From positions 1 to 22,302 of the forward strand of contig NZ_CALUDM010000062.1 of NCBI RefSeq assembly GCF_943914805.1: a stretch of 22,302 bases of DNA, given 5' to 3'. Shown here in pieces: positions 6,770-15,935 of the stretch (positions are counted from its first letter, which is position 1; every line of letters begins with the position of its first letter). The notes beneath the pieces are model-generated. The model was not told the DNA's origin, did no database searches, and saw only the letters and a program-made list of their open reading frames with translations. Source of the DNA: an uncultured Acinetobacter sp. GTDB taxonomy: Bacteria > Pseudomonadota > Gammaproteobacteria > Pseudomonadales > Moraxellaceae. The position numbers and the translations under genes are program-made.

Positions 6770-8305
6770 TTATTTTGCAAAAATGCAGGCTTCCCCGTAT
6801 TTCTCTTGGTATTGTTTGACCCAGTTCTCATGCGCTTCTAATTCTTCATTAGAAGGTGTAATCACTGGAAGATCAAGTTCAAGCTTTTGTCGAATCACGT
6901 TTCCTTGACCTTGCTCAGTATGTGCAGAAATAGCATCCATGTCAAAAGATACTTGCCCGCCTGTCATGGCAAGGTAAACATCAGCTAAAATTTCCGCATC
7001 GAGTAATGCACCGTGGAAAGTACGATCTCGTTGTGGAATCTCATAACGACGTACTAAAGCATCTAAAGAGTTTTTCTGTCCCGGATGCTTACTTTTCGCC
7101 ATTGCTAAAGTATCGGTAACTTCACAGACTTCAGACAAAGCAGGTAAGCCTGTACGTTTGAACTCCATATCTAAGAAGTTCATATCGAAGCTTGCGTTAT
7201 GGGCGATAATTTCACTATTTTTTAAATAATCAAATAACACCTGTGCAATTTCAGCGTATTTAGGCTTATCTTTTAAAAACTCGTCAGTGATACCGTGAAT
7301 CGCCTCTGAGTCACCTACAGGTTTTTCAGGGTTAATATAAATATGAATCGAACTTCCAGTGAGCTTACGATTGACCATTTCAATCGCACCGACTTCAATA
7401 ATTCGGTCACTGTCTTGATAATAAAAACCTGTGGTTTCTGTATCGAGAATAAATTGCTTAGGACCTTGTAACTGGAGTGTTGCAGGAGTAATCACAATCT
7501 GTGGATGTGTGTTCGAAACAGTATTTAAATGATTTGAATTTTGAGTGTTTTCAATATTTTCAATTTGATCATCAGTATTTTCTGAATTTGGCATTTCAGA
7601 ACTTAAATCGTCAGTCATTGCTATTTTTTCAGTCATTACTTTATTTGCTTCAATTGAGTTTTGGTGAGTATTGCTATTTTCAGAATCAAGCGATGTTGAC
7701 TCATCTGCAGTTGTAGTTGCTTCGATCATTTCCTCATCTTCGATTAAATCAAAGCCGAACGGATCATCAAAGAGCCAATCATTCTCTACTTTTTTTTTAT
7801 CTTGATCCATCTGATCGGTTTCAGAAGTATTCTTTACTGAAGTGACTGGTGTAGTTGAGATAGAACGGCTAGGTGATTTTGCTTTTAAGGTTTGCTCTGT
7901 ACCCAAATTTGCTAATTGATCAGCCATTTCATTGCCTGCATGACCCGCATGACCTTTGATCCAGTTCCATTCAATTTCACGGCCTTGGCAAGTTTGATCT
8001 AGTTTTTGCCAAAGATCTGGATTTTTAACATCTTTCCAGTTTTTCTTTTTCCAGCCCGTGATCCATTCCGTGATCCCACGTTTGACATAATTGGAATCTG
8101 TCCAAATAATCAATTTGGCATCGACAGGGCAAAAAGCAACACCTTCAATTGCTGCGGTCAACTCCATGCGATTATTGGTTGTATCTAACTCGCCACCACA
8201 TAGTTTATGTTCTTCGGTTTCGGTAATAATATATGCCCCCCAGCCACCCGGACCTGGGTTGCCTTTACAAGCCCCATCGACGTAAAGAGTGATTGTTTGT
8301 GACAT
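6770..8305 (-). CDS. Fused ribonuclease HI and DNA polymerase III epsilon (proofreading) subunit
   Basis: One 511-residue frame joins two enzymes that are separate in E. coli. Residues 1-145 are RNase HI, which degrades RNA in RNA:DNA hybrids: Asp10 in YVDGA, Glu48 in MELTAA, Asp70 in TDSNYV and Asp129 in EMAD are all present. Residues from about 283 on are DnaQ, the 3'-5' exonuclease of the replicase: Exo I DTE (Asp288, Glu290), Exo II AHNASFD, Exo III His431 with Asp436. A probable sliding-clamp-binding motif QVSFDM is at 451-456, and the C-terminal tail for binding the polymerase alpha subunit is present. The two halves are joined by about 140 acidic, Asn/Ser/Thr-rich residues, probably disordered. 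I chose ATG 8303-8305 over an upstream TTG at 8317. Such fusions are known in Acinetobacter as I recall. Confidence 0.93.
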   Translation of the reverse strand: MSQTITLYVDGACKGNPGPGGWGAYIITETEEHKLCGGELDTTNNRMELTAAIEGVAFCPVDAKLIIWTDSNYVKRGITEWITGWKKKNWKDVKNPDLWQKLDQTCQGREIEWNWIKGHAGHAGNEMADQLANLGTEQTLKAKSPSRSISTTPVTSVKNTSETDQMDQDKKKVENDWLFDDPFGFDLIEDEEMIEATTTADESTSLDSENSNTHQNSIEANKVMTEKIAMTDDLSSEMPNSENTDDQIENIENTQNSNHLNTVSNTHPQIVITPATLQLQGPKQFILDTETTGFYYQDSDRIIEVGAIEMVNRKLTGSSIHIYINPEKPVGDSEAIHGITDEFLKDKPKYAEIAQVLFDYLKNSEIIAHNASFDMNFLDMEFKRTGLPALSEVCEVTDTLAMAKSKHPGQKNSLDALVRRYEIPQRDRTFHGALLDAEILADVYLAMTGGQVSFDMDAISAHTEQGQGNVIRQKLELDLPVITPSNEELEAHENWVKQYQEKYGEACIFAK

Positions 8306-8520
8306 AGTAATAACCAATGAAAGTGAAGAAAGAGTTGAACATAGCGGTTTAAGAATTTATTGTATACGCAAATCAGCGTTTTCTGCGCATGAACTGAGAT
8401 TTTTTTAATTTCTTGTAACATTTGTATGCAATTCGCATTCAAATTTTGCCTTGTATGAGTCTATAGCTCTACTAAAATGGCAGAGATAAAATAATTTACT
8501 AAATGTTGTTCGGAACCCTT
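8306..8520. promoter_or_regulatory. Divergent promoter region, rnhA-dnaQ / mltD
   Basis: This 215-base gap without a gene must carry promoters for both directions. The best candidate for mltD is TTGTAT (8451-8456), a 16-base spacer and TAAAAT (8473-8478). On the minus strand, TACAAT within TATACAATA (about 8357-8365) is a possible -10 element for rnhA-dnaQ, with no convincing -35. I see no operator-like palindrome. Confidence 0.4.
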
Positions 8521-11500
8521 ATGTCTAAAGCTACCACAATGGTGTGGCAACCTACTGCGTCTGTTTTCTTTAAATTATCGTTATTAACATCTGCATTGGC
8601 CGCAGTGGGTTTGACTACTGGTTGTTCCTCGACTCCATCTAATTCAAAAGTTCAGACCTCAAAACAAACAGGTATGTTAGATGCGAGCAGTTTAGATTCA
8701 CTTGAAGATTTACTGTCTGCAACAGATATGCGTGCTGTAGAAGGTGATCGCTTACTTATTTTAAAACATGGTGACGTTTGGAAGCGTATGACTGTTGGTT
8801 TTAAAATGGATGAGGATCACTGGGACCCACGTATTGATGCACAACGTAGTTGGTTTGTATCTCGTCAACCTTATATTGATCGTTTGAGTGCACGTGCTTC
8901 CCGCTATCTTTACCACACGGTGAAAGAAGCAGAACGTCGTGGTTTACCTACAGAATTGGCATTATTACCGATCATTGAAAGCTCATACGATCCTGCTGCG
9001 ACCAGTAGTGCAGCAGCAGCAGGGATGTGGCAATTTATCCCAAGTACTGGAAAAATTTACGGTTTAAGACAAACCAGTATGTATGATGGTCGCCGTGATG
9101 TGGTTGAATCGACTCGTGCTGCATATGAGTTCTTAGGTAGCTTGTATAATCAATTTGGATCATGGGAATTGGCTTTGGCTGCATATAACGCAGGCCCGGG
9201 ACGTATTCAACAAGCGATTAACCGTAACCAAGCGGCAGGTTTACCAACAGATTATTGGTCGTTGAGATTACCTCAAGAAACCATGAACTACGTGCCACGT
9301 TTTATAGCTGTAGCGCAAATTATTAAAAGCCCATCTAAATATGGGGTATCTTTACCGCCAATTGCTAACCGTGCGCATTTTAGAGAAGTGCCTGTTCAGG
9401 CAGGTGTACAACTCAATCAAATTACCTCTCTTACTGGATTAAGCCGTGCAGAACTGTATGCTTTAAATCCTGGGCATCGTGGTGAAACCATTGATGCATC
9501 AAGTACTTTGCGTATATTGATTCCAGCAGATGTAAGTCCAACCATTGATTCTAAATTAAGAGCATTAAAACCAAGTTCAAGTAGTGGTTTATGGGCAAGT
9601 AATAATGGGTCAACAACAGCGACGACCACTTTGTCGCCTACACCTGTTACGACTACAGTTACACAAACGATTAATCCAGCAAGAACTGCACCACCAGTTC
9701 TAACGGCAAGCAGAACATCGAATACAAGTACAACAACATCAAGTTCAGTAAGCCCATTAACAACATTAAAAAATACTCCTCAAGGTTCGGATGCATTGGC
9801 TCGATTTGCGGCGAATGCCGATGTGCCGAGTGCACCTCGTATTCCTGTAGCAGTGACTAAAGCAGCCAATGTCAAACCAGTAGCAGTTGAACCACCAATT
9901 TCAGCGCAAGAAAAATCAAAAATTCTTGCTGCAATTCAAGCCGAAGGGGAAAAAGAAACGGTCAAACAGGTACTTGAGCCACAAGCCACACAAGCTGAAA
10001 AAGAAGAAGTTGTTAAGGAAATTAAGGCGATTGCGCCGCAAGGTACAGAAATTGTTGACCCTTATGATGGCAAGATTAAATTAACAGCGATTCAAACCAG
10101 CCAATCTGTTGCAGAGGTGCAAGGTAAAGAGAATATTGTCGGCTTTGCTTATCCAAAAGGTTTGGCAGATACCACACCTGCAAACTCTGAAGAAGCCAAG
10201 CTGAATCAAGATAAAAGCTTTAAAAAGACTGACAATGAAGTTGTGGTAGAACCACCAAAGGGTAAACGTAGTACCTATACCGTGCTTCCGGGTGATACTT
10301 TAGCGACGATTGCCTTGAAAAATGGCGTGAACTGGCGTGATATTGCGAAATGGAACCAAGTTGATCCAAATGGTACCTTATTCGTAGGTGCAACCTTATA
10401 TTTATATGATGCCAAACCACAAATTGATGCACCTGTGACTTCGAGAAAATCGGGTGATAACTCGCCAACAACTTATGTGGTGAAACCGAATGATAGCCTA
10501 ACCAGTGTTGCTAATCAGTTTGATTTGTCGATTTCACAATTGGCGAGCTATAACGATTTAAATACCAGCAGTAATTTATTTGTTGGGCAGAAGTTAAAAT
10601 TAAAAGATACTTCTGACGATAAATTGTCTGAAATTAATAAAACGGTTACACGGGCAGATACCTCTAAGCCTGTTGCAAAAATCAAAACCAAAAACTATGT
10701 GGTTAAACGTGGTGAATATTTAAAAATCATTGCAGATCGTTATGCTTTGTCAGTGCATGAGCTAGCAGACTTAACCCCAGGTTTGGATATTGCAAGTAGC
10801 TTGTATGTTGGACAAAAAATCAATGTACCATTGCATGAAGTTAAAGATGAAGATGCGAAGCAAGAGTCAAAGCTTGAATCAAAAGTCATCGATCAAACTA
10901 AGTTTAAAAATGTAAAAGCTGATGTGGCGTATAAGACTGAAAATTATAAAGTGCAAAGCGGTGATACATTAACCAGTATTGCAGTTCAATCGAAAATGAC
11001 TTTGTCTGAATTGGCAGAGCTCAATAATTTATCAGTATCTAAAGGCTTAATGGCAGGACAAGTCATTAAAATTCCTACGGGTAGCTCGACGCCTGATACT
11101 TATACAGTTCAATCGGGTGATAGTCTGATTGCTGTAGCGAATAAATATAATTTACAAGTTAATCAAATTGCAGATTTGAATAATTTAAAAAGTAATTCAG
11201 GTTTATTTGTCGGTCAGAAATTGAAATTAACAGGTACTGTTGAACCTACAACCAAAGACAGATCAAATAGCAAGAATGATGAGCGATCAGAAGTATCAAG
11301 CAAAGATACGCATATCGTGAAGTCTGGTGAAACTATGGCGAGTATTGCGAAAAAGTATAAATTGCAATTGTCATTCTTAAGCGAATTGAATGGATTGAGT
11401 CGTAATGAAGCATTGCAAGTTGGACAACGCTTAAAAATTGATGGGGAATTACCCAGTAAATCCTCGTTATCTAAAGAAAAAGACAAGGATGAGTTAAAAG

Positions 11501-11835
11501 CTTCGGCAAAATCATCTTCAAAAGCTTCAACGAAGAATACTGAAAGTTACACAGTCAAATCTGGTGAATCATTGAATGCGATAGCAAGTCGTGTTGGTAT
11601 GTCAGTTCAGGAATTGGCTGAGTTAAACGATTTGAGTGCTCGAGCAGGTTTACAACGTGGGCAGATTATTCGTATTCCTAAAACAGTGACTGAATATAAA
11701 GTCAAAAGCGGTGATTCTTTAATTCGTTTGGCTAGTAAATATGGTATCGATACCAATGAACTTGCTGAAATGAACGATATGAAGTCAAATGCTTCTTTGC
11801 GTATTGGTACTGTAATTAAAGTCCCAAACCTTTAA
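8521..11835 (+). CDS. mltD: Membrane-bound lytic murein transglycosylase D with many LysM repeats
   Basis: MltD cleaves peptidoglycan glycan strands to 1,6-anhydro-muropeptides from the outer-membrane side of the periplasm. ATG 8521 has GGA 6 bases upstream and leads a lipoprotein signal ending LTTGC (Cys35; the lipobox is slightly atypical, with Thr at -3). The transglycosylase (SLT) domain spans about residues 120-240, with catalytic Glu153 in IIESSYDP and later GMWQFIPSTG and AAYNAGPGRI. A degenerate LysM-like unit lies at about 288-338. A Ser/Thr/Pro-rich and then Lys/Glu/Ala-rich linker follows. Eight LysM modules begin near residues 584, 650, 724, 807, 859, 929, 1008 and 1057, the last ending at the C terminus. 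The total of 1104 residues compares with 452 and two LysM in E. coli. An upstream ATG at 8503 lacks a ribosome site. The yej genes follow 45 bases downstream. Confidence 0.95.
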   Translation: MSKATTMVWQPTASVFFKLSLLTSALAAVGLTTGCSSTPSNSKVQTSKQTGMLDASSLDSLEDLLSATDMRAVEGDRLLILKHGDVWKRMTVGFKMDEDHWDPRIDAQRSWFVSRQPYIDRLSARASRYLYHTVKEAERRGLPTELALLPIIESSYDPAATSSAAAAGMWQFIPSTGKIYGLRQTSMYDGRRDVVESTRAAYEFLGSLYNQFGSWELALAAYNAGPGRIQQAINRNQAAGLPTDYWSLRLPQETMNYVPRFIAVAQIIKSPSKYGVSLPPIANRAHFREVPVQAGVQLNQITSLTGLSRAELYALNPGHRGETIDASSTLRILIPADVSPTIDSKLRALKPSSSSGLWASNNGSTTATTTLSPTPVTTTVTQTINPARTAPPVLTASRTSNTSTTTSSSVSPLTTLKNTPQGSDALARFAANADVPSAPRIPVAVTKAANVKPVAVEPPISAQEKSKILAAIQAEGEKETVKQVLEPQATQAEKEEVVKEIKAIAPQGTEIVDPYDGKIKLTAIQTSQSVAEVQGKENIVGFAYPKGLADTTPANSEEAKLNQDKSFKKTDNEVVVEPPKGKRSTYTVLPGDTLATIALKNGVNWRDIAKWNQVDPNGTLFVGATLYLYDAKPQIDAPVTSRKSGDNSPTTYVVKPNDSLTSVANQFDLSISQLASYNDLNTSSNLFVGQKLKLKDTSDDKLSEINKTVTRADTSKPVAKIKTKNYVVKRGEYLKIIADRYALSVHELADLTPGLDIASSLYVGQKINVPLHEVKDEDAKQESKLESKVIDQTKFKNVKADVAYKTENYKVQSGDTLTSIAVQSKMTLSELAELNNLSVSKGLMAGQVIKIPTGSSTPDTYTVQSGDSLIAVANKYNLQVNQIADLNNLKSNSGLFVGQKLKLTGTVEPTTKDRSNSKNDERSEVSSKDTHIVKSGETMASIAKKYKLQLSFLSELNGLSRNEALQVGQRLKIDGELPSKSSLSKEKDKDELKASAKSSSKASTKNTESYTVKSGESLNAIASRVGMSVQELAELNDLSARAGLQRGQIIRIPKTVTEYKVKSGDSLIRLASKYGIDTNELAEMNDMKSNASLRIGTVIKVPNL
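10270..11835 (+). repeat. Tandem LysM-coding repeats in mltD
   Basis: Eight diverged repeats of about 140 bases begin at 10270, 10468, 10690, 10939, 11095, 11305, 11542 and 11689. Each encodes a variant of YxVxSGDxLxxIA followed by LAxLNxL and LxVGQxLKL. The spacers range from almost none (between 7 and 8) to about 90 bases and are rich in Lys, Ser, Asp and Glu codons. Copies 2 and 5 are the most alike by eye (NLFVGQKLKL and GLFVGQKLKL). Confidence 0.9.
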
Positions 11836-11856
11836 TTTAAAATCAGTTTTAAATTA
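11833..11856. repeat. AT-only inverted repeat over the mltD stop
   Basis: TAATTTAAAA (11833-11842) and TTTTAAATTA (11847-11856) are perfect 10-base arms around TCAG. The left arm includes the mltD stop codon. The stem has no G-C pair and no T-run follows, so it is a poor terminator and readthrough into yejA seems likely. Confidence 0.5.
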
Positions 11857-11880
11857 GTTGAGATTAAAGGAAATCAGCTC

Positions 11881-13722
11881 ATGCGTTTGAGCATTGCTGT
11901 AGGTTTAATTTTGCCTACATCGGGGTTTTGTGTGATTGGTTTTAATGTACAGGCAGCCGTTCAGACGACTGCCTACATTGCCATACATAATACTGCCCAA
12001 TATGCCAATGCTCAGGCGATGCCTTATGCAAATATCAATGCACCGAAAGGTGGCTCTATCAGCATGGCGAGCAACGGGACTTTTGATAATCTCAATAGTC
12101 TGAATGGTAAGGGCAGTGCGACAGATGGGGTTAATTATTTATTTGATACCCTCATGGATAGTTCCCTAGATGAGCCGGGGGTGTTGTATCCATTGTTGGC
12201 AGAAAAAGTCAGCTATGACCCACAAAAAACTAAATTTGTGATTTTTCATTTGAATCCTAAAGCTCGTTTTAGTGATGGTTCACCTGTTACAGCAGAAGAT
12301 GTTAAATTTTCTTTTGATACGATTCAAAGCAAAGCAAATTTAGGCTTTCAAATGTATTTGTCTGATTTGGCAAAGACTGAAGTTTTATCAAAATATAAAG
12401 TGAAAATGTTTTTTAAATCCGATCATAATGCAGATATGCCGCTGATTTTAGCGAGAATCGCTATTTACTCTAAAGCAGATTGGAAAAATAAAGACTATAG
12501 CAAAGTGACCTTACAACCGATTTTAGGTTCAGGGCCTTATTTGATTGACCATATCGATGCAGGGCGTAGCATTGTTTATAAACGCAATCCAAATTATTGG
12601 GGCAAAGACTTAGCCGTCAATCGTGGGCGTTATAATTTTAATCAAATGAAGTATGTCTATTACCGAAATCCTGATATTGCTTTTGAAGGATTTAAGTCTG
12701 GACAATACACCTTGCATCAAGAAAAGAAAGCTCGAAATTGGGTCACGGCTTATACTTTTCCTGCTGTGAAAACAGGTATGGTCAAACAATATATTTCTAA
12801 AGTACATACACCTGCATTGACTCAAAGTTTGGTTTTTAATACTCGAAAAGCACCATTTAATGATATTCATTTCCGCCAAGCATTAACCTATGCTTATGAT
12901 TTTGAATGGATCAATAAAGCGTTGCTCTATGGTCAAAATATTCGTCTGGAAAGTTATTTTCAAAACAGTGAATTGGCTGCAACGGGTCAACCAAGTCCAC
13001 AAGAACTTGAAATTCTAAAACCATATTTAAACCAACTGAATCCAATACAGCGTCAAGGTGTTTTGACAGATTGGAAATATCCAGTGTCTGATGCAAGTGG
13101 TTTTAATCGACAAAATTTATTGACCGCTCGAACGATTTTATTGAAAGCAGGCTATGGTTTCAAAAATGCCAAATTGGTTGATCGGCAAGGCAAACCGATA
13201 CGTATTGAATTCTTAATCCACCAAGAAGGTGATTTAAGAACCTTATTGCCTTATGTTCGTAATCTCAAAAAGCTTGGAATCGATGCCAATATTCGCCAAG
13301 TTGATTATCCGCAATATACTGAGCGTATGCGCCGTTCAGATTTTCAAATGACACCTATGGAAATGCCACAGTCTTTGACGCCAAGTGTTGAACAACTACA
13401 AATGTGGGGCAGTAAAGCCGCTGGCGAAGTGGGTAATTATAATTATTCAGGTATTCAAAACCCTGTGGTTGACCAATTGATTCAACAAATGATTCAATCA
13501 CCTAATCGTAAGCAACTGGTGATTCGTACCAAAGCTTTGGATCGAGTGTTGAGAGCGGGTTATTACCAAATTTTGACCTATGGTAATGATAAAAATTGGT
13601 ATGCTTATTGGAATATGTATCGACAACCTACGGTAAAACCTAAATTATCTTTAGGTTTAGAATATTGGTGGTCTAATCCTGATCAGGCGAATAAAGTAGA
13701 GCGTTATCTCAAAAATAGATAA
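11881..13722 (+). CDS. yejA: YejA-type periplasmic substrate-binding protein of a peptide ABC importer
   Basis: This is the binding component (SBP family 5) of a YejABEF/Npp-type importer, which in other bacteria takes up microcin C, peptidyl-nucleoside antibiotics and, in Agrobacterium, peptidoglycan fragments. The N terminus is a signal peptide with few positive charges, probably cut after VQA near residue 25. Family-typical segments include YANINAPKGGSIS, FDNLNSLNGKG, a RFSDGSPVTAEDVKFSFDT stretch, LGSGPYLI and RNPNYWG, and RQALTYAYDFEWIN. At 613 residues it is of normal length. ATG 11881 is preceded by AAGGA with 9 bases of spacing. It lies 45 bases after mltD and 126 bases before yejB. 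The actual ligand cannot be read from the sequence. Confidence 0.92.
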   Translation: MRLSIAVGLILPTSGFCVIGFNVQAAVQTTAYIAIHNTAQYANAQAMPYANINAPKGGSISMASNGTFDNLNSLNGKGSATDGVNYLFDTLMDSSLDEPGVLYPLLAEKVSYDPQKTKFVIFHLNPKARFSDGSPVTAEDVKFSFDTIQSKANLGFQMYLSDLAKTEVLSKYKVKMFFKSDHNADMPLILARIAIYSKADWKNKDYSKVTLQPILGSGPYLIDHIDAGRSIVYKRNPNYWGKDLAVNRGRYNFNQMKYVYYRNPDIAFEGFKSGQYTLHQEKKARNWVTAYTFPAVKTGMVKQYISKVHTPALTQSLVFNTRKAPFNDIHFRQALTYAYDFEWINKALLYGQNIRLESYFQNSELAATGQPSPQELEILKPYLNQLNPIQRQGVLTDWKYPVSDASGFNRQNLLTARTILLKAGYGFKNAKLVDRQGKPIRIEFLIHQEGDLRTLLPYVRNLKKLGIDANIRQVDYPQYTERMRRSDFQMTPMEMPQSLTPSVEQLQMWGSKAAGEVGNYNYSGIQNPVVDQLIQQMIQSPNRKQLVIRTKALDRVLRAGYYQILTYGNDKNWYAYWNMYRQPTVKPKLSLGLEYWWSNPDQANKVERYLKNR

Positions 13723-13729
13723 ATTGACG

Positions 13730-13813
13730 ATGAGTGATCTCATTCAAAAGCACATTCATAATCACCATAATCATGCTGTATCTCTATCTTATTTATCGTT
13801 ATTTCGTAGTTAG
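13730..13813 (+). CDS. Possible 27-residue His-rich peptide between yejA and yejB
   Basis: A short frame begins 7 bases after the yejA stop and encodes MSDLIQKHIHNHHNHAVSLS and 7 more residues. Five His occur within residues 8-15. It could be a leader peptide or a small metal-binding peptide, or chance. Against translation, no Shine-Dalgarno sequence is visible and its ATG lies in a small hairpin (ATGAG, TGAT, CTCAT at 13730-13743). I have no family match. Confidence 0.2.
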   Translation: MSDLIQKHIHNHHNHAVSLSYLSLFRS

Positions 13814-13848
13814 ATTTTTGCATGTGGTCACAAGGAACTTCGTTTTCA

Positions 13849-14919
13849 ATGGGCATATATATACTCAAAAGACTCTTGCTGATTATTCCAACATTGTTTT
13901 TTATTCTCTTGATTAACTTTACGGTGATTCAAATCGCACCGGGTGGCCCAGTCGAACAAGCCATTCAACAAGTGGAAAACTTTCAAGGGGTGAATCGTGG
14001 TACCGCTGGCTCATCGACATCAATTAATGAAAGTCAGTATCAAGGTGCACGTGGTTTAAGCGAGGAAATGGTGAATAAAATCAAAGCTCAATATGGCTTT
14101 GATTTACCTATTTATAAACGTTTTTGTTTGATGATTAAAAACTATATGGCTTTGGATTTTGGCGTTAGTTTTTTTAAGGATAAACCTGTCACACAACTGT
14201 TGTGGGAAAAGATGCCTGTGACTATTTCATTAGGGTTATGGAGTACCTTACTGATTTATTTGATTTCGATTCCTTTGGGTATCAAAAAAGCCAAACAACA
14301 TGGCATGTTTTTCGATAAATCGACATCACTATTATTGGCTGTAGGTTATGCAGTTCCAGCTTTTGTTTTTGCAATCGTGCTGATTGTATTTTTTGCAGGT
14401 GGTTCTTATTTGCAATGGTTTCCGCTCCAAGGTTTAGTTTCAGATCATTTTCAAAGTTTAAGCTTTTTTGAGCAGATTAAAGATTATTTGTGGCATATGA
14501 CTCTGCCTTTAGTTGCGATCGTTTTAGGTAGCTTTGCACGTTTAACTTATCTGACTAAATTTTCTTTTATGGAAGAGTTGAGTAAACAATATGTATTGGC
14601 TGCCCGTGCTAAAGGTATTACTGAAAATAGAATCTTATACAAACATGTCTTTCGTAATGCAATTTTAGTAATTGTTGCAGGTTTGCCCGAAGCATTGGTC
14701 AGTACATTTTTTATCGGCAATCTCTTTATTGAAATTATTTTTAATTTAGATGGCATCGCATTACTCGGTTTTGAAGCGATACAACAGCGTGATTATCCTG
14801 TGATTTTCGGGACATTGTTCATGCTTACTTTGTTTGGATTGGTCTTGAGATTGATTGGAGATCTGCTTTATCAAATCATCGATCCACGGATTAATTTTGA
14901 TTCGAGAGGTGTCGAATAA
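13849..14919 (+). CDS. yejB: YejB-type inner-membrane permease of the peptide ABC importer
   Basis: This is one of the two transmembrane subunits of the importer. Starting at ATG 13849, the product begins MGIYILKRLLLIIPTLFF and continues to IQIAPGGPVEQAI, very close to the known YejB start; the upstream ATG at 13822 would add nine residues. AAGGAA at 13832-13837 is a slightly distant ribosome site. The permease core includes YGFDLPIYKRF, DFGVSFF, a membrane segment rich in Ile and Leu, and the cytoplasmic EAA loop region AARAKGITENRILYKHVFRNA, which contacts the ATPase. About six membrane spans are expected. The length of 356 residues is normal. Its stop overlaps the yejE start (TAATG), indicating coupled translation. 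Confidence 0.94.
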   Translation: MGIYILKRLLLIIPTLFFILLINFTVIQIAPGGPVEQAIQQVENFQGVNRGTAGSSTSINESQYQGARGLSEEMVNKIKAQYGFDLPIYKRFCLMIKNYMALDFGVSFFKDKPVTQLLWEKMPVTISLGLWSTLLIYLISIPLGIKKAKQHGMFFDKSTSLLLAVGYAVPAFVFAIVLIVFFAGGSYLQWFPLQGLVSDHFQSLSFFEQIKDYLWHMTLPLVAIVLGSFARLTYLTKFSFMEELSKQYVLAARAKGITENRILYKHVFRNAILVIVAGLPEALVSTFFIGNLFIEIIFNLDGIALLGFEAIQQRDYPVIFGTLFMLTLFGLVLRLIGDLLYQIIDPRINFDSRGVE

Positions 14920-15935
14920 TGTCACCGATGATGCAAACTCGTATTCAAAAATTTAAACAGAATCGTTTAGGTTACTTTTGTTTTATTCTCTTTATTCTCA
15001 TCTTTATACTATCTTTAGCAGCTGAATTGATTGCCAATGATAAGCCTTTATTGGTGAAATATGATCAACATTATTATGTACCTGTGATTCAAACCTATCC
15101 AGAAACAACCTTTGGTGGTGTATTTGAAACAGAAGCGGATTATCGTGATCCTGTTGTTCAACAACTGATTAATGCAAAGGGTTGGGCAGTTTGGCCAATT
15201 CTTCGTTATTCCTATCAAACCCCAAATTTAGATTTAGCTGTTCCTGTTCCATCACCACCTACAGCTCAAAATTGGTTGGGTACAGATGATCAAGGGCGTG
15301 ATGTATTGGCTCGTCTTTTATATGGTTTGCGCATCTCTTTGGTTTTTGGCTTAGCTCTGACTGTATTTGCCTCATTGATTGGGATCGTTGTTGGTGCGAT
15401 TCAAGGCTATTATGGTGGATGGGTTGATTTGATCGGACAGCGTATTTTAGAGGTTTGGGGTGGCTTACCGACTTTATTTATCGTGATGATTTTAGTCAGC
15501 ATGTTTACACCAAATGTTTATTCGTTATTCCTGATCATGCTGCTTTTTGGTTGGACGTCTTTGGTCGGTTTGGTTCGCGCCGAGTTCCTTAGAGCACGAC
15601 ATTTAGATTATGTCAGGGCTGCCCGAGGATTAGGTGTCAATGATTTGAAAATCATGTTCCGTCATATTCTTCCTAATGTGATCAGTTCAAGTTTGTCGCA
15701 ATTTCCTTTTCTTTTAACTGCAAATATTACTGCTTTAACAGCATTGGATTTTTTAGGTTATGGCTTAGCGCCAGATACAGCATCACTTGGTGAATTATTA
15801 CTGCAAGGTAAAAATAATTTAAATGCGCCGTGGCTGGCTTTATCAGGATTTTTTAGTTTAGCTTTGGTTTTATCTTTATTGATTTATATCGGGGAGGCGA
15901 CACGAGATGCATTCGATCCAAGACGCCAAAAATAA
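14919..15935 (+). CDS. yejE: YejE-type inner-membrane permease of the peptide ABC importer
   Basis: This second transmembrane subunit has one N-terminal span (about residues 18-38), a periplasmic stretch of about 100 residues with TFGGVFETEADYRDP, and then five more spans. NWLGTDDQGRDVLARLLYG is the conserved entry to the permease domain, and VRAARGLGVNDLKIMFRHILPN is the EAA loop. At 338 residues it matches E. coli YejE. The start shares its first base with the last base of the yejB stop, with GAGAGG upstream; the end overlaps yejF by 29 bases. Tight overlaps throughout yejB-E-F point to fixed stoichiometric expression from one transcript. Confidence 0.95.
   Translation: MSPMMQTRIQKFKQNRLGYFCFILFILIFILSLAAELIANDKPLLVKYDQHYYVPVIQTYPETTFGGVFETEADYRDPVVQQLINAKGWAVWPILRYSYQTPNLDLAVPVPSPPTAQNWLGTDDQGRDVLARLLYGLRISLVFGLALTVFASLIGIVVGAIQGYYGGWVDLIGQRILEVWGGLPTLFIVMILVSMFTPNVYSLFLIMLLFGWTSLVGLVRAEFLRARHLDYVRAARGLGVNDLKIMFRHILPNVISSSLSQFPFLLTANITALTALDFLGYGLAPDTASLGELLLQGKNNLNAPWLALSGFFSLALVLSLLIYIGEATRDAFDPRRQK

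Noticed and set aside
8185..8442. 85-codon minus-strand frame across the rnhA-dnaQ start region
   Set aside because: It overlaps the RNase HI start in another frame, has no family features, and the overlapped RNase HI sequence is unmistakable.
13734..13916. 60-codon hydrophobic frame starting at a GTG and running into yejB
   Set aside because: It has no ribosome site, overlaps the first codons of yejB out of frame, and its hydrophobic look is explained by AT-rich sequence and the membrane-coding region it shadows.
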